A stretch of 41,329 bases of DNA. Source: Butyrivibrio sp. (GTDB lineage: Bacteria > Bacillota > Clostridia > Lachnospirales > Lachnospiraceae). Shown in pieces: positions 8,551 through 16,300 of the stretch. Below the pieces are notes generated by a model. It was not told the origin of the DNA, ran no database searches, and was given only the letters and a program-made list of their open reading frames with translations. Location: positions 1-41,329 of the forward strand of contig JAKVKH010000034.1 in assembly GCA_022486625.1 (NCBI GenBank), read 5' to 3'. Every line of letters begins with the position of its first letter. The first letter of the stretch is position 1. Both the position numbers and the translations under genes were made by a program.

Positions 8551-8600
8551 AAACAAGACAAATTTCGTAGCTAAGCCTATATAAACAAAGGAGAAAAAAC

Positions 8601-9386
8601 ATGAAAGTTGTAGTTTGCGTTAAGCAGGTCCCTGATACAAAGGGCGGCGTTAAGTTCAAACCCGATGGAACATTGGATAGAGCTGCCATGCTTGCCATCA
8701 TGAATCCGGATGACAAAGCAGGGTTGGAAGCAGCACTCAGATTAAAAGATCAGTATGGTGCAGAGGTTACAGTTGTAACAATGGGTCTTCCGAAGGCAGA
8801 TGCAGTTCTTCGTGAAGCAATGGCAATGGGTGCTGATAATGGTGTTCTTGTGACAGACCGTGTACTTGGCGGCGCTGATACATGGGCTACATCTACTACA
8901 ATCGCAGGAGCACTCAGAAACCTTGATTATGATCTGATTATTACAGGCCGTCAGGCAATTGATGGTGATACCGCGCAGGTTGGACCGCAGATCTCCGAGC
9001 ACCTTGGTATTCCGGTTATTTCCTATGCTGAAGAAATCAAGATCGATGGCGAGTATGTAGAAGTAAAGCGTCAGTTTGAAGACAGATATCATATTGTCAA
9101 AGCTAAGATGCCTTGTCTTGTTACCGCTCTTGCTGAATTAAATGAACCCCGTTATATGACTCCGGGCGGAATCTTTGATGCATTTGCAAAAGAAGTTACC
9201 GTATGGGGCAGAAAAGACCTTAAGGATGTGGATGATTCCAACATCGGTCTGAAAGGTTCTCCGACAGTAATCGCAAAGGCTTCTGATAAGGTTAAGAAGG
9301 GTGCCGGCGAGAAGGTTGTCCTTGATTCTGCAGATGAATGTGCAGATTATATTCTCGGCAAACTTGACGAGAAACACGTCATCTGA
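8601..9386 (+). CDS. etfB: electron transfer flavoprotein beta subunit
   Basis: A 261-residue EtfB that starts MKVVVCVKQVPDT, the usual N-terminus. Conserved parts include AIMNPDDKAGLEAALRLKD, VTVVTMGLPKADAVLREAMAMGAD, and the nucleotide-binding stretch LIITGRQAIDGDTAQVGPQISEHLG. In Bcd-Etf complexes this subunit carries the FAD that takes electrons from NADH and sends one to ferredoxin and one to the alpha-subunit FAD. Its place between bcd and etfA is standard. Start follows AAAGGAGAAA. A mismatched stem (near 9388-9410) lies in the 108-base gap to etfA. Confidence 0.95.
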   Translation: MKVVVCVKQVPDTKGGVKFKPDGTLDRAAMLAIMNPDDKAGLEAALRLKDQYGAEVTVVTMGLPKADAVLREAMAMGADNGVLVTDRVLGGADTWATSTTIAGALRNLDYDLIITGRQAIDGDTAQVGPQISEHLGIPVISYAEEIKIDGEYVEVKRQFEDRYHIVKAKMPCLVTALAELNEPRYMTPGGIFDAFAKEVTVWGRKDLKDVDDSNIGLKGSPTVIAKASDKVKKGAGEKVVLDSADECADYILGKLDEKHVI

Positions 9387-9494
9387 TAAAGGCTGTTTAA
9401 AACAGGCTTTGTCAGTAACAGGAACAAATAATTCAGAGAAATGATGCGCAGAGGTTCCGGATGGAACAAAGAAGACGCAGAAACGGAGTGAAAA

Positions 9495-10544
9495 ATGTCT
9501 TTAGAGGAATATAAGGGTGTATATATCTTCGCTCAGCAGGTAGACAATGAGATCAGCAGCATCTCATTAGAACTTCTGGGCAAGGCAAAAAGTCTGGCAG
9601 CAGACCTTGATGAGAGCGTTACCGCAATCCTTGTTGGTTATCAGGTAAAAAATCTGGCTGATAAGCTTGCAGAGTTCGGTGCAGATAAGGTTATTGTAAT
9701 TGATGATCCTGAACTGAAGGATTACAGAACTGAGCCTTATGCACATGCAATTGCATCTGTTGTTAAGAAATTCAAACCGGAGATCCTTCTGGTAGGCGCG
9801 ACAGCAATCGGCCGTGATCTTGGCCCTCGTGTATCTGCACGTATCCATACAGGTCTGACAGCAGACTGCACAAGCCTTGATATCGGTGATTTCCCGCTTA
9901 TTGCTGTTCCCGGACAGGAACAGAAGCATAAGCAGCTGCTGATGACCCGTCCTGCATTTGGCGGTAACACAATCGCTACAATCGCTTGCCCGGATTATCG
10001 TCCGCAGATGGCTACAGTTCGTCCTGGTGTTATGCAGAAGATTACACCGATCAAGGGTGCAAAGGCTAATATCGAGGAGTTCAATCCTGGATTTGAGAAG
10101 AACAACTGCTATACAGAGATCCTTAAGATCGTTAAGGAAGTATCCAATGTAGCAAATATTCAGGAAGCAAAGATCCTTGTTTCCGGTGGCCGTGGAGTCG
10201 GCAGCCCGGAGAACTTCAAACTTCTTGATGATCTTGCAGAAGTTCTGCATGGGACAGTCAGCTGCTCACGTGCAGTTGTGGATGCAGGATGGAAGCCGAA
10301 GGATCTGCAGGTAGGCCAGACCGGTAAGACGGTTCGTCCTCATGTATATTTCGCAATCGGTATTTCAGGAGCTATTCAGCACGTGGCAGGTATGGAAGAA
10401 TCTGACATCATCATCGCAATCAACAAGGATGAGAATGCACCGATCTTCGATGTTGCTGATTATGGTGTTGTAGGCGATCTGAACAAGGTTCTGCCGGTTC
10501 TGACAAGAAAGCTCAAGACTGCAATCGCAGCAAAAGAGCAGTAA
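9495..10544 (+). CDS. etfA: electron transfer flavoprotein alpha subunit
   Basis: A 349-residue EtfA. The N-terminal domain has ILLVGATAIGRDLGPRVSARI and LTADCTSL; the C-terminal FAD domain has VSGGRGVGSPENF, AVVDAGWKPKDLQVGQTGK, and PHVYFAIGISGAIQHVAGM followed by INKDENAPIFDVADYGVVGD. These are the complete FAD-binding signatures. It shuttles electrons from EtfB to Bcd. It closes the operon: a strong bidirectional terminator follows 24 bases after the stop. The start follows GGAGTG. No extra ferredoxin domain is fused, unlike some clostridial EtfA proteins. Confidence 0.95.
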   Translation: MSLEEYKGVYIFAQQVDNEISSISLELLGKAKSLAADLDESVTAILVGYQVKNLADKLAEFGADKVIVIDDPELKDYRTEPYAHAIASVVKKFKPEILLVGATAIGRDLGPRVSARIHTGLTADCTSLDIGDFPLIAVPGQEQKHKQLLMTRPAFGGNTIATIACPDYRPQMATVRPGVMQKITPIKGAKANIEEFNPGFEKNNCYTEILKIVKEVSNVANIQEAKILVSGGRGVGSPENFKLLDDLAEVLHGTVSCSRAVVDAGWKPKDLQVGQTGKTVRPHVYFAIGISGAIQHVAGMEESDIIIAINKDENAPIFDVADYGVVGDLNKVLPVLTRKLKTAIAAKEQ

Positions 10545-10567
10545 TCATTAAATAGAGGTGCAATTAT

Positions 10568-10601
10568 AAAAGGGGAGTAGCTTTGTGCTACTCCCTTTTT
10601 T
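10568..10601. terminator. bidirectional terminator between etfA and niaR
   Basis: GGGAGTAGC (10573-10581) and GCTACTCCC (10587-10595) make a perfect 9-bp stem with a 5-base loop, extended by flanking A and T runs on both sides. It ends the butyrate operon on the plus strand and the converging nad operon on the minus strand. Confidence 0.9.
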
Positions 10602-10612
10602 AGTGACTTTTT

Positions 10613-11173
10613 TCAGATTTCATCATAGCTTTTGGGACTGTATATTACGGTGTCATTCCTTGTTTCAATGAGGAAACCCTTTTGTCGCAGCATTGCTTCG
10701 ATTTCATCGAGGATAGCGCTGGAACGGGCTTCAACGGTGTGATAATGATAACCCTGTGTAATGTTCTTAAGTGGAGTAGAGACACCGCTTTTCATATCAC
10801 GCAGAAAGTTCTGGACATCACGTTTGGAACTGATGGACAATGGAACGCGGATGGTTCCATAGACCTTGTGCTCTACGAATACATCCAGAATGGCACCGCC
10901 AAGATCTACGATACCGGTCAGTTCTTCCTCAGTCTGATCATCCGTATGACGCGTTTTATAAATACGCCTTGTGGAGGAAGCCTGCATCAGAATATATCCG
11001 GAATTGGTAGAAATCAGATCCGGATGAGTGGCTTTCAGCAGCGCAATGTCTGTGACGATCACCTGTCTGCTGACACCCAGAAGCCTTGACAGTTGACTTC
11101 CGGAGAGCGGTGTGGCAGTTGTCCGCAGCATTTCTATGATTTTGTTTCTACGTTCGTTACCGCTGATGCGCAT
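10613..11173 (-). CDS. niaR: NiaR-type niacin-responsive repressor (HTH plus 3H domain)
   Basis: A 186-residue regulator. Residues 1-60 form a winged helix of the BirA-like type (LSGSQLSRLLGVSRQVIVTDIALLK). The rest is the 3H domain, named for three conserved histidines; candidates are H76 in TRHTDDQTEEEL, H102 in FVEHKVYG, and H143/H145 in GYHYHTVEA. In Thermotoga and Bacillus this family represses NAD synthesis and niacin uptake genes when nicotinic acid is present. It lies last in nadA-nadB-nadC-niaR, 15 bases after nadC, so it probably represses its own operon through the palindrome at 14446-14468. Ribosome site AGGAG is 11 bases from the ATG, somewhat far. Confidence 0.9.
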   Translation of the reverse strand: MRISGNERRNKIIEMLRTTATPLSGSQLSRLLGVSRQVIVTDIALLKATHPDLISTNSGYILMQASSTRRIYKTRHTDDQTEEELTGIVDLGGAILDVFVEHKVYGTIRVPLSISSKRDVQNFLRDMKSGVSTPLKNITQGYHYHTVEARSSAILDEIEAMLRQKGFLIETRNDTVIYSPKSYDEI

Positions 11174-11188
11174 GGCTACACAGACTCC

Positions 11189-12043
11189 TTATTTTACCGG
11201 ATGCAGATTTTTCATGGACAGATCCAGAATTGGTGCAGAATGTGTCAGTGCACCGCTGGAAATATAATCAACGCCCAGATCAATCAGCTTTGCGATATTT
11301 TCTTTTGTTACATTGCCGGAACATTCTACTTCTGCGCGTCCGTCAATGAGCTTCATTGCCTCTTTCATTGTATCATGATCCATGTTGTCGAGCATAATAA
11401 TATCTGCGCCGGCATCTACGGCTTCCTTTACCATATTGAGATTTTCCACTTCGACTTCAATCTTACGGACAAAGGGGGCATAAGACCTGGTCATCTGAAC
11501 TGCTTTTGTAACATTTCCTGCAGCACCGATATGGTTATCCTTGAGCAGGACGCCGTCTGAGAGATTATAACGGTGATTATGCCCGCCGCCGACGGTAACT
11601 GCGTATTTTTCAAAAATACGATTGTTTGGTGTGGTTTTTCTGGTATCGAGAAGTGTGGTTTTTGAACCCTTAAGCATTTCTGCAATGGAATGAGTATAAG
11701 TTGCAATACCGCTCATACGTTGCAGATAATTCAGGGCAGTGCGTTCACCTGATAAAAGGACACGGATGTCGCCATGGATAAATCCGATTTTCTGACCATT
11801 GCTGACGTGATCTCCATCTTTTATGGAAAAAGAGATGACGGTTCTGTCATCAAGAAGTTCAAAAACTCTGGAAAAGACAGGAAGACCTGCAATAATACCG
11901 TCTTCCTTGGCAATCAGATCAACTTCACCTTCGCAGTAATCGGGCATGACTGCATTTGTAGATACGTCTTCACTGGTAATATCTTCTTTAAGCGCTGACA
12001 GAATCAGGTTGTCTGCGTTCATTTTCATTGTGATGCTGTTCAT
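11189..12043 (-). CDS. nadC: nicotinate-nucleotide diphosphorylase (quinolinate phosphoribosyltransferase)
   Basis: Converts quinolinate and PRPP to nicotinate mononucleotide, CO2 and pyrophosphate. The 284 residues include EDITSEDVSTNAV near the start, SGERTALNYLQRMSGIAT, LLDTRKTTPNNRIFEKYAVTVGGGHNHRYNLSDGVLLKDNHI (broken here only by its length in the protein, residues roughly 130-170), and VDAGADIIMLDNM, all characteristic. The start at 12043 overlaps the nadB end by 56 bases, which is long; later ATGs at codons 6 and 8 would shorten it, but AAAGGATG lies about 12 bases before the first ATG, so I keep that. The third gene of the minus-strand NAD operon. Confidence 0.94.
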   Translation of the reverse strand: MNSITMKMNADNLILSALKEDITSEDVSTNAVMPDYCEGEVDLIAKEDGIIAGLPVFSRVFELLDDRTVISFSIKDGDHVSNGQKIGFIHGDIRVLLSGERTALNYLQRMSGIATYTHSIAEMLKGSKTTLLDTRKTTPNNRIFEKYAVTVGGGHNHRYNLSDGVLLKDNHIGAAGNVTKAVQMTRSYAPFVRKIEVEVENLNMVKEAVDAGADIIMLDNMDHDTMKEAMKLIDGRAEVECSGNVTKENIAKLIDLGVDYISSGALTHSAPILDLSMKNLHPVK

Positions 12044-13391
12044 GGTATTTTTTCATCCTTTCGATTTCGTGCATGATGCTGTTCTTAAAATCGCAGAACA
12101 GCTGATCAGAATCTGCATAGGCATCCAGATTCAGGCGGGAAACGGTTTCAGAAGAGGTGACAGTATTGTCATATTCTTCTGCAATTTTTAAAGCTGCGCG
12201 CTTGGCAAATACAAGACTTTCCAGCAGAGAATTGCTGGCCAGGCGATTTTTACCGTGGACACCGTTACAACTGGTTTCACCGACCGCATAGAGTTGGGAG
12301 AGTGTAGTCTGACTATATCGGTCAACATCTACGCCACCCATAAAATAGTGTTGTGCCGGAACCACTGGAATCGGCGCCTTGGTGCAGTCATAACCTTCTT
12401 CGAGGCAGGTTTCATAAATATGACAAAAATGAGTTCTGATGACTTCCTCGGGGATATTTTCCATGGAAAGCCATACGTGTTCGGCACCTGTTTTCTTCAT
12501 TTCGGCAAAGATTGCATTACTGACTACATCGCGAGGCAGAAGTTCATTGACAAAACGTTGTCCCTGATCATTCAGCAGAATTCCGCCCTCGCCCCGGACG
12601 GATTCGGAGATCAGGAAAGAACGTCCAGGCTTTCTGGTATAGAGTGTTGTCGGATGAATCTGGATGTAATCCGGGTTCTGCAGGCGGATGTGATGACGGA
12701 TCGCAATTCCGAGTGCATCTCCCGTCAGATGCGGGAAATTGGTGGAATGTTCATAAAGACCGCCAATACCGCCGCAGGCCCAGACGACTTCAGAAGCTTC
12801 CATAGCGAAAAGATACTGTCCGTTTTTTGTCTTTGTACTGCTATATTCTGCAGCAGGTACAGAACCTTCGGGAGCCATGGCAATAATGCCCTGACAGTGA
12901 GGAACCGGTGTTTTTGACTCAATAATGTCCACCATGGTGACATGCTCATAGATGGTGACATTCGGAAGTGCCTGCACTGCCGTTAGAAGGTGACTCGTGA
13001 TTTCCTTTCCTGTAATATCTTCATGAAACAGGATACGCGGAGTTGAATGAGCACCTTCTCTTGTGAACTTCAGCTGCCCCCGTGCGTCTTTTTCAAAACG
13101 GACACCGTAACCGATCAGGTCATGGATGACATCCTGAGAAGAGCGGATCATGATGTCTACGGACTCAGGGTTATTTTCGTAGTGTCCGGCGCGCATGGTA
13201 TCTTCATAATAGCTGTCATAATCAGTGCTGTTTTTCAGCATGCAGATCCCCCCCTGTGCCAGGTAGGAATCACAGTCTTCTACAGCTGCCTTTGTGATAA
13301 TGGTGATTTTTTTGTCGGATGGCAGGTTCAGGGCGCAGTAGAGACCGCCGACACCGCATCCCACAATGATAATATCTGTTTTTGCTGTCAT
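11988..13391 (-). CDS. nadB: L-aspartate oxidase
   Basis: Oxidises L-aspartate to iminoaspartate, which NadA condenses with dihydroxyacetone phosphate. The FAD motif IIIVGCGVGGLYCALNL is at the N-terminus (residues 7-23), followed by YLAQGGICML. Later come the substrate-region motif PTTLY (IQIHPTTLYTRKP), SESVRGEGGILLN, QRFVNELLPRDVVS and GGVDVD, and GETSCNGVHGKNRLASNSLLESLVFAKRAA at residues 380-410, all family hallmarks. At 467 residues it is shorter than the E. coli enzyme but usual for clostridia; in anaerobes fumarate rather than oxygen would be the acceptor (inference). A small stem TGCGCC/GGCGCA (13408-13424) lies just before it, and its ribosome site is weak. Confidence 0.94.
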   Translation of the reverse strand: MTAKTDIIIVGCGVGGLYCALNLPSDKKITIITKAAVEDCDSYLAQGGICMLKNSTDYDSYYEDTMRAGHYENNPESVDIMIRSSQDVIHDLIGYGVRFEKDARGQLKFTREGAHSTPRILFHEDITGKEITSHLLTAVQALPNVTIYEHVTMVDIIESKTPVPHCQGIIAMAPEGSVPAAEYSSTKTKNGQYLFAMEASEVVWACGGIGGLYEHSTNFPHLTGDALGIAIRHHIRLQNPDYIQIHPTTLYTRKPGRSFLISESVRGEGGILLNDQGQRFVNELLPRDVVSNAIFAEMKKTGAEHVWLSMENIPEEVIRTHFCHIYETCLEEGYDCTKAPIPVVPAQHYFMGGVDVDRYSQTTLSQLYAVGETSCNGVHGKNRLASNSLLESLVFAKRAALKIAEEYDNTVTSSETVSRLNLDAYADSDQLFCDFKNSIMHEIERMKKYHEQHHNENERRQPDSVSA

Positions 13392-13442
13392 TTCATTTTC
13401 GCTTTTCTGCGCCGGTCAGGCGCAATTTTCAAAGAAAAAGAT

Positions 13443-14351
13443 TTATTTTGCCAGACTGAGCATCCGGTCAAGTGGAGCAGAAGCCTTTTGACGGAGTTCG
13501 TCTTCCATTATGGCAACCGGAGACATATCGCGCAGACAGTCGCGGACTTTTTCAAGCGTGATTTTTTTCATATTCGGACAGATCTGTTTGGCACCAATGA
13601 AGTAAAATTTTTTATTCGGTGCCTGTTTCTCCAGTTCGTGCAGGACACCGGATTCGGTACAGATAATGAATTCTCTGGCGCTGCTTGCTGCGGCATATTC
13701 GATAATGCCTTTGGTACTGCCGATATAATCAGCCATTTCACATACTTCCTGTGTACATTCCGGATGCACCAGAATTTCTGCTCCCTGATGCTCACGAAAC
13801 GCTTTTTCCACATCGTCTGCCGTAATACTGGTATGTACATGGCAGTAACCGGAATTCAGGATAATGTTTTTCTCAGGGATCTGCGACGCAACATAGCGTC
13901 CGAGATTGCCATCCGGGATGAAAAAAATATTTTTATTGGGAAGTGATTTTACAATTTTCAGTGCGTTGGAAGATGTGACACAGACATCGGAGAGCGCTTT
14001 AATGTCTGCCATGGAGTTGATATAGCATACGACTGCCAGATCTTTATATTTCTCACGCATCAAGCGGATCTTCTCGGCGTCGACCATGAGTGCCATCGGA
14101 CACAGCGCATCCGGAGCGGGAACCAGTACCTTTTTATCCGGATTGAGGATGCAGGCACTTTCTCCCATAAATGTAACGCCGCAGAATACAAGTGTCCGGT
14201 GCGGGTTTTCACGCGCCACTTTCGCCAGATAATAAGAATCTCCAACGTAGTCAGCGACATCCTGTACTGCGCCGTCTACGTAATAGTGTGCCAGAATGAC
14301 TGCGTCGCGTTCGCGACACAGAGCTCTGACCTCATTGGCCAGTTTTTCCAT
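13443..14351 (-). CDS. nadA: quinolinate synthase, [4Fe-4S] enzyme
   Basis: Condenses iminoaspartate with dihydroxyacetone phosphate to quinolinate. Three cysteines ligate the oxygen-sensitive [4Fe-4S] cluster: C84 (DALCPMALM), C170 (NSGYCHVH) and C258 (ICPNMKK); their spacing matches archaeal NadA. Also visible are ILAHYYVDGAVQDVADYVGDS at the N-terminus (residues 19-39) and VHPECTQEVCEMADYIGSTKGI. The reading frame stays open far upstream, but I start at 14351 because GAGGAGAATT precedes that ATG and the family begins there, giving 302 residues. First gene of the NAD operon, 52 bases ahead of nadB. Confidence 0.95.
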   Translation of the reverse strand: MEKLANEVRALCRERDAVILAHYYVDGAVQDVADYVGDSYYLAKVARENPHRTLVFCGVTFMGESACILNPDKKVLVPAPDALCPMALMVDAEKIRLMREKYKDLAVVCYINSMADIKALSDVCVTSSNALKIVKSLPNKNIFFIPDGNLGRYVASQIPEKNIILNSGYCHVHTSITADDVEKAFREHQGAEILVHPECTQEVCEMADYIGSTKGIIEYAAASSAREFIICTESGVLHELEKQAPNKKFYFIGAKQICPNMKKITLEKVRDCLRDMSPVAIMEDELRQKASAPLDRMLSLAK

Positions 14352-14390
14352 AATTCTCCTCATTTCTGTTGCTTTTTTATATTGTCTGTC

Positions 14391-14419
14391 ATCATAACAC
14401 CCAAATTCATAAATGACAA
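14391..14419 (-). promoter_or_regulatory. predicted promoter of nadA-nadB-nadC-niaR
   Basis: On the minus strand TTGTCA (14419-14414), a 17-bp spacer, and TATGAT (14396-14391). The -35 box lies within CTTGTCAT, an exact half of the palindrome found 30 bp upstream, so a repressor that recognises this half-site would compete with RNA polymerase. Confidence 0.65.
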
Positions 14420-14445
14420 GATAAATGTTAAAAATAATATTTACA

Positions 14446-14468
14446 CATGTCTTGTCATGTATGACAAG
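14446..14468. promoter_or_regulatory. likely NiaR operator between nadA and ybaK
   Basis: CTTGTCATGTATGACAAG (14451-14468) is a perfect palindrome with 8-bp arms; ACATG...CATGT (14446-14460) overlaps it as a second inverted repeat. A third copy of the half-site ATGACAAG is at 14413-14420 over the nadA -35 box. The arrangement of TGTC-bearing inverted repeats before a nad operon that encodes NiaR strongly suggests the NiaR binding site, although I am assigning the regulator by context. Confidence 0.6.
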
Positions 14469-14492
14469 GTAGCAAAAAGACGGGGAACACGG

Positions 14493-14498
14493 TATAAT
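14493..14498 (+). promoter_or_regulatory. -10 box for the divergent ybaK-like gene
   Basis: A consensus TATAAT lies 110 bases before the ybaK-like start. The best-spaced -35 (TAGCAA, 14470-14475) is weak and borders the palindrome. The leader contains a stem AGTTTTTTCA/TGAAAAAGCT (14562-14589, one wobble) enclosed by CCGGAG/CTCCGG (14543-14593), which ends just before the ribosome site and could influence translation. Confidence 0.45.
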
Positions 14499-14607
14499 AA
14501 ATTGTGATATCTGTAACGGAGCACAAATATCATTTGATGGCACCGGAGAAACTGCTTTCATAGTTTTTTCACATATTTTTGAAAAAGCTCCGGCATGGAG
14601 GAAGATC

Positions 14608-15087
14608 ATGGCCAAAAAGGAAACAAAGACAAATGCCATGCGGATTCTGGAGACGGAAGGAATCCCGTTTGAACATTATACCTATGAGTGTGGAGAATTT
14701 GTAGACGGCATACAGGTTGCGAATCTGCTGCATCTGCCGCATGAGAAGGTTTATAAGACGCTTGTGACACAGGGAAATGACCATAATTATTATGTGTTCG
14801 TACTGCCGATTGAAGCAGAACTGGATTTTAAGAAATGTGCGAAGTCTGTTGGTGTAAAGTCCGTAGAAATGATTCATGTTAAAGACATACAGAAGATTAC
14901 AGGGTATATACGGGGTGGTTGTACGTGTATTGGAATGAAGAAACAGTATGTGACCAGAATTGCACAGCAGGCAAGAGAATTACAGACGATGATTGTCAGT
15001 GGAGGACGGATCGGTTCACAGCTTGAACTCAGGCCGGAAGATCTCTGCAGAGCAGCCAATGCGGAATTTACGGAGATTACGCAGTAG
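14608..15087 (+). CDS. ybaK: YbaK/EbsC-family Cys-tRNA(Pro) deacylase
   Basis: A 159-residue stand-alone trans-editing domain that hydrolyses mischarged aminoacyl-tRNA; the YbaK subfamily clears Cys from tRNA-Pro. It reads TNAMRILETEGIPFEHYTYE at the N-terminus, then VYKTLVTQGNDHNYYVFVLPIEAELDFKK, with the conserved lysine in VYKTLV, and GGCTCIGMKK, where most relatives have GGCSPIGMKK, then IVSGGRIGSQLELRPEDL. It starts with ATG after GGAGGAAG. It is transcribed away from nadA and 36 bases before mtnA, perhaps as one unit. Subfamily (YbaK versus ProX) is judged by eye. Confidence 0.9.
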   Translation: MAKKETKTNAMRILETEGIPFEHYTYECGEFVDGIQVANLLHLPHEKVYKTLVTQGNDHNYYVFVLPIEAELDFKKCAKSVGVKSVEMIHVKDIQKITGYIRGGCTCIGMKKQYVTRIAQQARELQTMIVSGGRIGSQLELRPEDLCRAANAEFTEITQ

Positions 15088-15123
15088 CTCTGTGCAGAAT
15101 AAGACAGAATAATGGAGAAAAAT

Positions 15124-16197
15124 ATGAAAAGCATACTTGATTACGAGACTGTTGCTCTGCTGGATGAGCAGGATGCAATTGAAATTATTGATCAGACAAA
15201 GCTTCCGGGTACAACGCAGTTGATTCTTCTGAAAACGGGAGAGGAAATATGGAATGCCATTTATCTGCTGCAGGTCAGAGGAGCGCCGGCAATCGGTGTT
15301 ACGGCAGGGTTTGGTATTTACCTTCTGATGAAACATTCAACAGCTGCAGATTATGATGTATTTATGAAAGAATTCCATGAAAAAAAGGATTATCTCAATT
15401 CCTCCCGGCCGACAGCTGTAAATCTGTCCTGGGCATTAAACCGGATGGAAAGAAAAGTGGAACAGGCAGCAGATCATTTTGATCTGACAGAAATTATTGC
15501 CATAATGAAAAAAGAATCTGAAACAATCAAGGCAGAGGATATTGATGTCTGCAGACGGATCGGAGAAAACGGGCTGGCACTGGTAAAACCGGGAGACGGT
15601 ATTCTGACACACTGTAATGCCGGGCAGCTTGCCACCTGCAAGTATGGTACGGCAACTGCACCGATCTATCTGGGTCATGAACGCGGGTATCATTTTCACG
15701 TGTTCTGCGATGAAACGAGACCGCTTTTACAGGGTGCAAGACTGACGGCATATGAACTGCAGTCTGCCGGTGTCGATACTACGCTGATCTGCGATAATAT
15801 GTCTGCTTCTGTTATGAAACAGGGGCTTGTCAATGCGGTTTTTGTCGGCTGTGACAGAGTGGCAGCCAATGGCGATACTGCCAATAAGATCGGTACGAGC
15901 GTTGTGGCGACGGTTGCGGCAAGATATCATGTACCGTTTTATATCTGTGCGCCGACGTCTACCATAGACATGAATACGAAAACCGGAGATGATATTCATA
16001 TTGAACAGAGAAAACCGGAAGAAGTAACTGAGATGTGGTACAAAGAGCGTATGGCTCCGGAAGGCGTTAAAGTGTACAATCCAGCCTTTGATGTGACAGA
16101 TCACGAACTGATCAGCGGCATTGTGACAGAATTTGGTGTTCTTCGTGCACCATTTGACAAATCTATTCGCGAAATGTTTGACAGATATAAACACTGA
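15124..16197 (+). CDS. mtnA: S-methyl-5-thioribose-1-phosphate isomerase
   Basis: An aldose-ketose isomerase of the eIF2B-like fold, acting on methylthioribose-1-phosphate in methionine salvage. Family motifs are QVRGAPAIGVTAGFG, LTHCNAGQLAT with the catalytic cysteine (C164), and GCDRVAANGDTANKIGT with the catalytic aspartate (D244); the 80-residue spacing equals that of the Bacillus enzyme (C160, D240). I start at 15124 because GGAG lies 6 bases before it; the ATG at 15112 has no ribosome site and provides the GGAG. The 357 residues are full length. No other methionine-salvage gene is nearby; in some bacteria MtnA serves 5-deoxyribose disposal instead, so the substrate is open. Confidence 0.92.
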   Translation: MKSILDYETVALLDEQDAIEIIDQTKLPGTTQLILLKTGEEIWNAIYLLQVRGAPAIGVTAGFGIYLLMKHSTAADYDVFMKEFHEKKDYLNSSRPTAVNLSWALNRMERKVEQAADHFDLTEIIAIMKKESETIKAEDIDVCRRIGENGLALVKPGDGILTHCNAGQLATCKYGTATAPIYLGHERGYHFHVFCDETRPLLQGARLTAYELQSAGVDTTLICDNMSASVMKQGLVNAVFVGCDRVAANGDTANKIGTSVVATVAARYHVPFYICAPTSTIDMNTKTGDDIHIEQRKPEEVTEMWYKERMAPEGVKVYNPAFDVTDHELISGIVTEFGVLRAPFDKSIREMFDRYKH

Positions 16198-16203
16198 TTC
16201 ATG

Positions 16204-16232
16204 TTGTGCAACAATTTTTGCTGTGATAAAAT
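16204..16232 (+). promoter_or_regulatory. predicted promoter of second thiolase
   Basis: TTGTGC (16204-16209), 17-bp spacer, TAAAAT (16227-16232) with an upstream TGA giving an extended -10. It begins right after the mtnA stop and overlaps a short TTGT/ACAA inverted repeat. No Rex-like site is visible here, unlike the first thiolase. Confidence 0.55.
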
Positions 16233-16300
16233 GAATGTGTGATTTTATGCAGTTTTTCGTATATTTTTTGCTCGCATTTCTGAAAGGAGAAATTAACATT

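Noticed and set aside
13047..13946. A 299-codon plus-strand reading frame across nadB and nadA
   Set aside because: Antisense to two clear NAD-synthesis genes; no ribosome site and no recognisable domain.
14352..14639. N-terminal extension of NadA (about 96 extra codons)
   Set aside because: The extension crosses the promoter and palindrome, lacks family similarity, and a good ribosome site precedes the ATG at 14351.
16204..16232. Rex site at the second thiolase promoter
   Set aside because: Only a short TTGT/ACAA repeat is present; it lacks the TTAA halves and spacing of the consensus.
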